Below, piece by piece: positions 8,872 through 14,993 of a stretch of 15,065 nt of DNA. The notes beneath the pieces were generated by a model. That model did no database searches. It saw only the letters and a program-made list of their open reading frames with translations, and was not told the origin of the DNA. Made by a program: the position numbers and the translations under genes. Location of the stretch: NCBI GenBank assembly GCA_013203855.1, contig JABMPG010000080.1, forward strand, positions 1 through 15,065, written 5' to 3'. Origin of the DNA: a bacterium. Its GTDB lineage: Bacteria; Sumerlaeota; Sumerlaeia; UBA8349. How positions within the stretch are numbered: the first letter of the stretch is position 1; every line of letters starts with the position of its first letter.

Positions 8872-8893
8872 AATGTCAACACATGTCAACATT
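8872..8893. repeat. Direct repeat pair ATGTCAAC with outer inverted ends
   Basis: ATGTCAAC at 8873-8880 and 8883-8890, spaced 10 bp. The block as a whole begins AATGT and ends ACATT, adding weak dyad symmetry. This is the best of the three pairs as a protein-binding site. Confidence 0.5.
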
Positions 8894-9200
8894 TTGGAGA
8901 GGGACAGATTGGGACCGGATTCGGCGTTTCGACGGATCTGACAAGAGTGAAATAGACTTCACCGTGTGGGGAGAGCCCATAACAACGTGTCTCCGGGCAA
9001 GACCGGAACACCCTGAAAAAGGGACCCGAAAACTGCGAAACGAAGCCATTTGATCGGCGAATATCTGAAAATAACCGCGTTTGGTGCACAAATATCCGCA
9101 CTGGGCGAGGCTTTTGTCTCGAATGGACGTGCCGCGCCCCAGTTTGAGCTGAGGCGGAATGATCCGGAGTGGTCTGTCGAACGAGCCCCTGTGGCCGCCT

Positions 9201-9722
9201 CTATCCTTCTCTCGGCTTGGAATCGGTGGTCACGTCCACGATCACGGTCGGAGGGACCTGGGCGCCGCGGTGGGCGGCCTGCAGGCGCTCGAGGTGGTGG
9301 AGCGCCCGGTAGAGGGCCCGCTCGATACCGCCCTCGTAGCGGTTCAGGAGGGCAAAACCACGCCGCCGATTTTCAAAGTTGAAGCTGGCTTCCATGGGGA
9401 GGGGCACACCCATTCTGGAATCGATTTCGGGGCGGTACAGATGGGCCTCGACCCTCGAGAGGCGCCGGAGCCGCCAGATGCAGCCGATGATTCGCTCGAC
9501 CAGGATTTCTTCCATCGCGCCCACGGGCGCGAGGTCCTGTCGCATGGCCTCGGCCAGGGACTTCCACTCCCTTTCGGATTCGTCATACCGGAAGGGAGCC
9601 TTCGCCAGGAGCCCGTGCTTGATGGAATTCTGGCTCGACTGGGTTTTTCCCACCGGCGTCCGGGGGCCAGTGGAGCGTTGGGCGTTCTTGCGGTTGGCTG
9701 CGTTCTGTTTCTTCGTGGTCAT
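9201..9722 (-). CDS. Uncharacterised basic protein with NA..STGPRTP.GK N-terminal motif
   Basis: 173 residues from the ATG at 9720-9722, with AAAGGGA 7 nt upstream; a GTG 21 bp earlier is possible but has no such site. Residues 9-26 read ANRKNAQRSTGPRTPVGK, followed by SSQNSIKHGLL. This signature belongs to a widespread, functionally uncharacterised family that I recall from Acidobacteria and Planctomycetes genomes, often as lone genes among mobile DNA. The rest is helical, with WRLRRLSRVEAHLYRPEI and YEGGIERALYRALHHLERLQAAHRG probably pairing as amphipathic helices. No enzyme motif or membrane segment is present. It lies directly downstream of the CAGTGA array, whose left edge is 69 bp from the ATG, and a run of ten G falls between. 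Nucleic-acid binding is plausible from the basic N-terminus but is inference. Confidence 0.75.
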   Translation of the reverse strand: MTTKKQNAANRKNAQRSTGPRTPVGKTQSSQNSIKHGLLAKAPFRYDESEREWKSLAEAMRQDLAPVGAMEEILVERIIGCIWRLRRLSRVEAHLYRPEIDSRMGVPLPMEASFNFENRRRGFALLNRYEGGIERALYRALHHLERLQAAHRGAQVPPTVIVDVTTDSKPREG

Positions 9723-9766
9723 GGTGTTTTCCCTTTGGTGCACAGGTCTTGGTCGTCAGTATCTGA

Positions 9767-9776
9767 GGGGGGGGGG
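9767..9776. repeat. Ten-base G homopolymer upstream of the 9201-9722 gene
   Basis: An uninterrupted G10 (C10 on the coding strand), 45-54 bp before the ATG. It stands in the promoter region and would be prone to length change by slippage, or to assembly error. Confidence 0.8.
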
Positions 9777-9790
9777 TATGTCGTGGAAAT

Positions 9791-10035
9791 CAGTGATTTC
9801 AGTGAAGGAGACGTAAGGTTCGCATTATCAGCCGTTTGTATGGTCGATTCTGGTTTCCAGTACAGTGATGAGCAGTGAACCGCAGGCCGATTTTCAGTGA
9901 ACGGGCTTTCCTCATCGAAAGAGACATCACTGTTTTCTCTTTCTCTTCACTGTTCCTTCACTGTTTTTTCAAGCCGCATCCGTGTCGCAACCAGCCTTAT
10001 TACAGTATTCTGCATTCTCTTCACTGAAATCACTG
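9791..10035. repeat. Ten-copy CAGTGA dyad array; candidate replication origin
   Basis: CAGTGA occurs on the plus strand at 9791, 9800, 9863, 9873 and 9895, and as TCACTG at 9927, 9947, 9958, 10021 and 10030 (first base given). Gaps from left to right are 3, 57, 4 and 16, then 26 across the centre, then 14, 5, 57 and 3. Every pair is symmetric about 9913 within 1 bp. The outer 16 bp, CAGTGATTTCAGTGAA at 9791-9806, is a perfect inverted copy of 10020-10035. At the centre, CTTTC (9906-9910) and GAAAG (9917-9921) share the same axis. The right outer pair lies inside the end of the primase-helicase gene, whose stop is at 9969-9971. About 0.1 copies would be expected by chance in this length. Iteron sets flanking a central region next to a rep gene fit an origin; an operator is the alternative. 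Confidence 0.8.
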
Positions 10036-12890
10036 TTTTCTAGACCATCCCCCCGGAATGTTGAGACGGCCAGGCAGAGCACTCTCTTTCGACCCGAGCC
10101 GATTTCGCGAACCACTGTGCGCTGGCCCTTGTCACACTTGACGAGAAGGCCGTTCGCTTCGAGGTGCTTCTGAATGGTCCGGGCCGTGTTGGGCAGGGGG
10201 GCCTGTTGGCGGGAAGCCATCTCCTGCGCCACCGCGTAGGCCGTCTCCGGGTCGAGGAAGACGTGGTCCTCCCGGATCCAGCCGACGCAGCGGCCCTGGG
10301 CCTCCCAGCCGACCTCACCCGTGAGTTTCTCTCGACGAACCCAACCCCAGGCGGAAGATCCCGCAGGCGGATTCTCGTTATCGGTCGCCCGCAGGTGGGC
10401 CGCGCCGCTCGAAATGGCCGCCGACAGGAGGGAGATGAACCGCTCGGCGGGTTCCTGGTCGCGCAGGAGGCTCTGCTGCGCACGAAGGGTGGAGAAGATC
10501 GCTTCGCGAAGCAGGCCCAGGGAATCCTCCGCTTCCTCGGCAGTCAACGCGCCGGCATCGATGGCAAACCGGAAGAAATATTCCCAGCCCAGGATGAGGC
10601 CCGCCGCGTTGTCGGGGGCCCGGTCATGGCCCCGAATCTCCCGCCGCGCCTCACTTCGGAGTTCCTCCAGACGCTGCGGCACTTTCTGGGGTTCATTCCT
10701 CGCCAGCCAGCAGAGGAATCCGGACATGGATGCCGCATACACACCCTTGGCGGCATTCCTCTGCGCTTCGGTCAGGACCTTTAGATCGACGTCGCGTTTC
10801 TCGAATTCCAGGACGACCAGACGAGCGCGCAGGCTAACCCCTCGCGGGATGTCTTCTCCCGTGGCGAGGATCAGTCCCCGGGGATAGTAGGTCGGCCGTG
10901 TTTGGCCATCGCTCTGCAGGCGGCCGCGGCCCGCCCGATTGCCCTGGGCGCGGAGGAGACGGTCGGCGTCGCGATGAAGACGGTTAACGTCCCCCCGGCT
11001 GCCTGTCGGGGCGAAATCGTCCACGGTCAGGAGACAGTCTTTGGCGGCGTGCGATGTCTTCTCGAGGGAGTTGGCCGTCGATGCCCAGTTGGCCGGCAGA
11101 TTCTTTCCCCGGAAGCCCATCCCGAAATGGGACTGAACCGCGGCCGCAGCCTCTGTTTTCTGCACCCCGCTTGGCCCTGCGGCATAGAGCGAGAAGTCGA
11201 TGGGAGCCCATTTGCCCAGCACGGACCTCCACAGACCGCCCAAGAGGGGAGCCATGATCCGGGGCGGGGCCAGATGCACCAGGTCCAACGAGGCTTTCAC
11301 GGCCTTCGTGAGATCCGTTTCTTCGGGCGGGGGAGGCAGCAAGAAATCCCGCAGAGAGTCGCAGCCGGTGTCCACTTCGATGTCTCCGACTGCGCCGTCG
11401 GCCCCGATGGCGCCGCCCGTATGCAGGAAGAAGAGGTTGTCCTTGATTCTTCGCCAGCCGAAGTGCCCGAACACGGTCCGGCGTTTCGCGCCACGGCTCA
11501 ATTCTTGGATGGCCACGCGCAGGTGGTCCTTGAGAGTCTGCCCCGCATAGACCACGGCCCGCAACCCCCACTGGGCCGTCACCCACCCCATGCCCGCAAA
11601 TTGAGACACCGGCACCACGACCACCGCGAGTGACTCCCCGGAGGCAAGTTTCCCCTCCATCAGGAAGCGGACTTCTTCACGCGCTCCGTCGTCGAAAATG
11701 ATCTCTTCCATGATCCTGGCGTCGAAGTTGCAGAGCGGCTCCAGGACCGGGTCCGGCGAACCCGCCTTGATTCGCATGATCCGGCCTTCCTCGACCAGAT
11801 ATCGGCCCGAGAGGGAGTTGGACTCAGGCGACGGAACTGAATCCGGCTCAGACACCCCAAACGCGAGAGCCGGAAGACTCCCAACCTTTGGCGTGGCGGC
11901 CTCCGGCTCACAGAGACGACGAAGGTCCCGCCATTTCTTGTCGGAACAGGAATCGTGAAAGCATCGGAAACTCAGAGCACCGTCGGCGAAACGCACGACG
12001 CTAGCCGTGCGGCGATGGTTCTCGTCAAAGGGACACACATCGAGTTCGAGAAGTACCCCGCCGTTCCAAGCCTTCTTCCGGGCGATCTCCATGCCGTGGG
12101 AACTCACCCAATCCTCGATGTCCTCAATTCCTTTCTGAACCCCGCTGTTTCGTTTCCCCTGGTAGGGCGGACCCGACTCTGTTTCGGGTGCCCAGTCCAC
12201 CACGCGCTTCAACATCCCTTCCTCAACCACCTCGAAAGCCTCGGGTGAGGAAAGAATTTGGGCGACCCGGTGCGGTCGATCGGGTGCGCCATCCCCCTTC
12301 TGATTGAGCGCACCGGGCACACGAAACAGCCGCGCGGCGTTTGCCACGGCCTGATCCACGTGGACATTATCGTCGGAGAAGGCGGTATCCAGCCCTGCCA
12401 GAACACGCTTGACGAGGGCCAAGGCTTTCTCGTCATTCGGCAGGTCAATCCGGTACAGCAGGTAGGCGCCGTTGCCAGAATCCATCACGATCGGTTCGGG
12501 CCAGCCCGCCACGCCCAGTACCTCGCGAATCTCACCGGCCCGGCTGATGGCCGCTTTGTGTTCCTCGTTGGTTGACGGGATACCCGAGGGCCGGACCGGG
12601 TCGAGATCGATGAAAAGCATCCGCCGCCGCGGGATCTCCGTGTCCTTGGTCGCCGATTGAGTCCGCCACTCCAGCCGATTGCGCCGCCTCGCCAGCAGGG
12701 CCGAATCGACCGGACTCGTGGTCATGTACCAGTTAACGCCCTTTTCCTTGCCGGCGAGGGCAATCTCGAGCAGTTTCTCCGGCGTGTCGAAATACCCGGA
12801 GCCGATATTCCGACTGCCCAGGGCGCGAAGTTCGTAAACCCCGTCCGGTTCCCAGAGATGCCCGAGTTCCTGGAGAGTCTCAGTTCGCAT
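9969..12890 (-). CDS. Primase-polymerase (AEP) / DUF927-like helicase replication protein
   Basis: 973 residues from the ATG at 12888-12890, chosen for GGGAGGG 7 nt upstream and its overlap with the preceding HTH gene; the same frame runs to 12986 but codes for Ser/Arg/Gly-rich shadow there. Residues about 50-230 form an archaeo-eukaryotic primase domain: metal-binding Asp95/Asp97 (LFIDLDP), motif II at 138-146 (SGNGAYLLY), motif III around 178-200 (VDQAVANAARLFRVPG..KGD). Residues 286-315 form a zinc knuckle (Cys286, His292, Cys310, Cys315). About 440-720 is a DUF927-like superfamily-3/AAA-type ATPase: GWRRIKDNLFFL, Walker A GPSGVQKT at 572-579, Walker B LLTVDDF with Asp624/Asp625, an ATGED sensor at 676-680 and arginines after it. 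The tail (about 895-945, NTARTIQKHLEANGLL..) looks like a winged helix. It would make primers and unwind DNA for an autonomously replicating element. Its last codons carry part of the CAGTGA array. At motif II a Tyr (143) stands where His is usual. Confidence 0.9.
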   Translation of the reverse strand: MRTETLQELGHLWEPDGVYELRALGSRNIGSGYFDTPEKLLEIALAGKEKGVNWYMTTSPVDSALLARRRNRLEWRTQSATKDTEIPRRRMLFIDLDPVRPSGIPSTNEEHKAAISRAGEIREVLGVAGWPEPIVMDSGNGAYLLYRIDLPNDEKALALVKRVLAGLDTAFSDDNVHVDQAVANAARLFRVPGALNQKGDGAPDRPHRVAQILSSPEAFEVVEEGMLKRVVDWAPETESGPPYQGKRNSGVQKGIEDIEDWVSSHGMEIARKKAWNGGVLLELDVCPFDENHRRTASVVRFADGALSFRCFHDSCSDKKWRDLRRLCEPEAATPKVGSLPALAFGVSEPDSVPSPESNSLSGRYLVEEGRIMRIKAGSPDPVLEPLCNFDARIMEEIIFDDGAREEVRFLMEGKLASGESLAVVVVPVSQFAGMGWVTAQWGLRAVVYAGQTLKDHLRVAIQELSRGAKRRTVFGHFGWRRIKDNLFFLHTGGAIGADGAVGDIEVDTGCDSLRDFLLPPPPEETDLTKAVKASLDLVHLAPPRIMAPLLGGLWRSVLGKWAPIDFSLYAAGPSGVQKTEAAAAVQSHFGMGFRGKNLPANWASTANSLEKTSHAAKDCLLTVDDFAPTGSRGDVNRLHRDADRLLRAQGNRAGRGRLQSDGQTRPTYYPRGLILATGEDIPRGVSLRARLVVLEFEKRDVDLKVLTEAQRNAAKGVYAASMSGFLCWLARNEPQKVPQRLEELRSEARREIRGHDRAPDNAAGLILGWEYFFRFAIDAGALTAEEAEDSLGLLREAIFSTLRAQQSLLRDQEPAERFISLLSAAISSGAAHLRATDNENPPAGSSAWGWVRREKLTGEVGWEAQGRCVGWIREDHVFLDPETAYAVAQEMASRQQAPLPNTARTIQKHLEANGLLVKCDKGQRTVVREIGSGRKRVLCLAVSTFRGDGLENSDFSEENAEYCNKAGCDTDAA

Positions 12891-13086
12891 CCACCGGCCC
12901 TCCCTCAACCCGCGACTCGATGAACCGCTCGATGTCCGCCAGCCGATACCGGACCAGCCTCCCCGACTTGACGTAGGGAATCCCATAGCGCTTTGTGCAC
13001 CTCCACACCGCCAGGGTCGATTCCTTTATCCCCAGAATCTCCGACGCCTCCTGCGGCGTCAGCAACCGCGTCGCTTGCTTTTGCAT
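12880..13086 (-). CDS. Small HTH_17 (AlpA/excisionase-like) regulator, translationally coupled to the primase-helicase
   Basis: 68 residues from the ATG at 13084-13086, which has AAGGAGG 7 nt upstream; an upstream in-frame start at 13134 lacks this and adds Gly/Gln-rich residues. Residues 7-58 form an excisionase-type HTH: LLTPQEASEILGI, KESTLAVWRCTKRYGIPYVK, then the wing GRLVRYRLADIERFIES. The stop TGA (12880-12882) lies 6 bp beyond the start codon of the primase-helicase gene, so the two genes overlap by 11 bp and are probably translated together. Proteins of this size and fold serve as excisionase, transcription regulator or replication accessory in islands and satellites. It is smaller than, and distinct from, the HTH protein at 8254-8532. 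It could bind the CAGTGA array, but nothing in the sequence proves which protein does. Confidence 0.88.
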   Translation of the reverse strand: MQKQATRLLTPQEASEILGIKESTLAVWRCTKRYGIPYVKSGRLVRYRLADIERFIESRVEGGPVDAN

Positions 13087-13202
13087 AATCCTGCCTCCTT
13101 TGCCATTTTGCGCTCCGCCTTGCCGGATACTCACCCGGCTTTGCGGCGGTTGCGCTTCATGGCTCCCATTTGACGGGAGAAGGAGTGCAGAAGCAATGGG
13201 GT

Positions 13203-13253
13203 GGGGTCAGGCTTGGGTCAGATGGTTTTCCAAGAATCAGGGGAGGACTGACC
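13203..13253. repeat. GGTCAG direct/inverted repeat cluster in the spacer
   Basis: GGTCAG occurs at 13205-13210 and 13216-13221, and its complement CTGACC at 13248-13253, enclosing a small TGG-TTTT-CCA hairpin near 13223-13232. It lies between the end of the 13314-14921 gene and the HTH gene at 12880-13086 (227-bp spacer). It could be a transcript-end structure, an operator or a remnant of a REP-like element. It has no U-tract, so it is not a typical intrinsic terminator. Confidence 0.4.
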
Positions 13254-13313
13254 TACCATGGGTTATCGAGCGTTCCGCCAGCCAGATATCTGTGAAATGG
13301 GCTATGAGCAGCG

Positions 13314-14921
13314 CTATTGTTTGATCCGGGTGGATGTTTTTTCCGGCGCCTTGATCCAGTTCCTGAACTGCTCCATGGTGGGGTAATCAATGCCTTCTTC
13401 CCAAGGTCCAGGAAACTCAGACATGTTTCTAGTCTCACGGAGAAACTCGACGAAAGCTTTCCAGCAGTCCTTAGCGTTCTTCCACTCTCGTCTTTCCTCT
13501 ATAAAGTGCTCCGGGTCAAAGTAGAACTCCAAAGCCGGTCGCTCGTAAAACTCAGCGAGATTGCGGGCCTTCCGAGATCCTTTGGAGACCTGCTCTGGTG
13601 TCTGAGTCGACTTTCTCGTCTTTACGAAGGCGACGACAATTGTTGCCATCACCTGAGCATGGGTTCTCGCCACGTGTGCTATCAAGCGAAGACGCCACTT
13701 GAGGGGCTGGCATATCACAAAGGCTTCGTAGACAGGGTGACCATCTGCAATCTGGTTGATCGACTTGGCGAGATCAGACCAAAGCGGGTCCACTTCCAAG
13801 TGATGCCACTCAATGTTTCCGGAATGGGGTAGTTTTGATTCCACCCAATTGGCCAAGACCGTGAATTCACCCTCCCAAAGAACCTGCCTTAGTAGGTCAC
13901 GATTGGAGTCTTCTCGTCGTATCAGCCCCCCAAAATGGAAGAGCCTCTTGCGCCAGATTTCTGTTCCTTGCCACCAGAAGAGGTGGCCGCAGTCGATCCT
14001 GCAGGACAGGAGAGTGTCCACAGTATCAAGATCGGGCTCCCGCTCAGCTAACTCAGCTTCCAGATCTGAAACGCCACGGTCCAATGCGTGCCGGCCATTC
14101 TCAAGTATTCTCGTGAGCCGTGCTTTATCGGCTACCAGACTGGAGAGGAACTTTTCGCTTTTTGAAACACGGGAATGCCAAGTTCCGCCGCGAGAAGGAT
14201 CGTCTGCTGCGGTTATTCCAGAGTTCCCTGAGCAGCCAGAAGCGTCTTCGCTCGTCTGGTCTCCAGGAAAGGCCGAAAGCATCTTCCGTAGGACCTGAAG
14301 GTCATGGGAGAACTTCTTGATGCTGTCTTCCAGACTCTCAATCTTGCCGGAGAGTATTCCTTCCCAGTCCTCGAGGTCCTCGCCGCCCGCTATCGCCGCT
14401 GCGGTACTCCGTGCCTCCTCGACGGATGCTTCCCGGGCGTCAGCGATTTCGTGGCAGAGGCTTCTGTAGCGACACCGAGCCCCTTGCCATGGCAGATAAT
14501 CGGAATCCGGCGCCCCGAGTGCCTGCACAGACTCCTCATTAGGGTCCCCCCGAGGGGGATCGAGACTCAGGACGGGCAGGGCTAATTCATATTCTATTGC
14601 GCTGAGTCTTTCCATCACATCTGCCACAGGGTCCGCTCGGTTGGGGGGAGCGTCCTCTCGCACGGGATCCCACGGAATTCCGAGATCCCCTGCAGTCTCG
14701 CGAGCATGGACAATCCTCTCCGGACTGTGGATATTTCTGTCGAAAAGCCCGATCTCCTGGAGCTGCTGTTGAACCCAAGGCAGGCACTCCCGTGTCAAAG
14801 CAGTCTTGACCCGTTCACCTTTTTTGGCGCGTCCATCTTTCTCTGGTTCAGGCGCATTCTTGTTGCTCAAACCGGTATTTCTCCTCTGGCGGAGCCACCA
14901 GCCGGTGCTTCGGAAACCCAT
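13314..14921 (-). CDS. Orphan protein of unknown function (about 518-535 aa) next to the tRNA
   Basis: I do not recognise this protein. From the ATG at 14919-14921 it has 535 residues. A TTG at 14868-14870 (518 residues) is at least as likely: it has GAGGAG 10 nt upstream, the ATG has no ribosome site, and the residues between (MGFRSTGWWLRQRRN) look like translated leader. The N-terminal half has no visible domain, with two helical, coiled-coil-like stretches near 183-215 and 252-300 separated by a low-complexity Ser/Gly/Asp linker (219-248). The C-terminal half (about 305-525) looks globular, rich in Trp, Phe and His (CGHLFWWQGTEIWRKRLFHF; WHHLEVDPLWSDLAK; RPALEFYFDPEHFIEERREW). There is no signal peptide, membrane span, P-loop, nuclease or recombinase R-H-R-Y pattern. 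Its position between a tRNA and a replication module is where islands usually carry integrase or cargo genes, so cargo such as defence is possible but unproven. Confidence 0.75.
   Translation of the reverse strand: MGFRSTGWWLRQRRNTGLSNKNAPEPEKDGRAKKGERVKTALTRECLPWVQQQLQEIGLFDRNIHSPERIVHARETAGDLGIPWDPVREDAPPNRADPVADVMERLSAIEYELALPVLSLDPPRGDPNEESVQALGAPDSDYLPWQGARCRYRSLCHEIADAREASVEEARSTAAAIAGGEDLEDWEGILSGKIESLEDSIKKFSHDLQVLRKMLSAFPGDQTSEDASGCSGNSGITAADDPSRGGTWHSRVSKSEKFLSSLVADKARLTRILENGRHALDRGVSDLEAELAEREPDLDTVDTLLSCRIDCGHLFWWQGTEIWRKRLFHFGGLIRREDSNRDLLRQVLWEGEFTVLANWVESKLPHSGNIEWHHLEVDPLWSDLAKSINQIADGHPVYEAFVICQPLKWRLRLIAHVARTHAQVMATIVVAFVKTRKSTQTPEQVSKGSRKARNLAEFYERPALEFYFDPEHFIEERREWKNAKDCWKAFVEFLRETRNMSEFPGPWEEGIDYPTMEQFRNWIKAPEKTSTRIKQ
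14881..14886 (-). promoter_or_regulatory. Ribosome-binding site favouring a TTG start for the orphan gene
   Basis: GAGGAG on the minus strand, 10 nt before an in-frame TTG at 14868-14870. The ATG at 14919-14921 is preceded by tandem repeats and has no purine-rich site. Confidence 0.45.
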
Positions 14922-14946
14922 CTATTCAGTTGCAAATCAGTTGCAA
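14919..14946 (-). promoter_or_regulatory. Possible promoter for the orphan gene
   Basis: TTGCAA (14941-14946), a 16-bp spacer and TAGATG (14919-14924) make a weak sigma-70-like promoter on the minus strand. It would start a transcript near 14912, just ahead of the GAGGAG site. The match is poor in the -10 box. Confidence 0.3.
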
Positions 14947-14948
14947 AT
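14926..14948. repeat. 11-bp tandem repeat TCAGTTGCAAA beside the tRNA
   Basis: TCAGTTGCAAA occurs at 14926-14936 and again at 14937-14947, head to tail, about 46 bp from the tRNA 3' end. It covers the presumed promoter of the orphan gene, so it is a candidate operator. The shared CAAATCAG also occurs in the tRNA anticodon arm (plus-strand GATTACAAATCAGATGC). Confidence 0.75.
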
Positions 14949-14993
14949 GATTTTGAGCGGCTTTGTATGTGTCTTGTAACTCCCCTAAATTCA

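Larger units (their letters stand above)
8533..9200. other. 668-bp stretch with no convincing gene; regulatory repeats
   Basis: Open frames here (such as 8728-8955 plus and 8876-9101 minus) have no ribosome site, no domain and a low-complexity or Arg/Ser-rich composition. The stretch is locally AT-rich around 8590-8640 and holds three pairs of short direct repeats, each pair spaced exactly 10 bp. Next to the left-hand HTH gene it is best read as promoter and operator DNA, perhaps with a lost gene. I see no strong sigma-70 promoter or terminator. Confidence 0.5.

Noticed and set aside
8728..8955. Small plus-strand gene in the 668-bp non-coding stretch
   Set aside because: No ribosome site, no domain, and composition typical of random translation.
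9080..9744. TTTGGTGCACA at 9080-9090 and 9734-9744 as target-site duplication around the GPRTP gene
   Set aside because: Only 11 bp, with no inverted ends or transposase; one copy overlaps a ribosome site. Probably chance.
9159..9878. A 239-codon plus-strand frame across the GPRTP gene and array
   Set aside because: It is the complement of a gene with a recognised family signature and a good ribosome site; no domain of its own.
9791..10035. CRISPR array or intrinsic terminator as explanation of the CAGTGA repeats
   Set aside because: Units are 6-9 bp, occur in both orientations with unequal spacers, and the dyad spans 245 bp, which fits neither.
12891..12986. Longer start for the primase-helicase
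   Set aside because: The extra 32 residues are Ser/Gly/Arg-rich shadow of the HTH gene, and a strong ribosome site serves the ATG at 12890.
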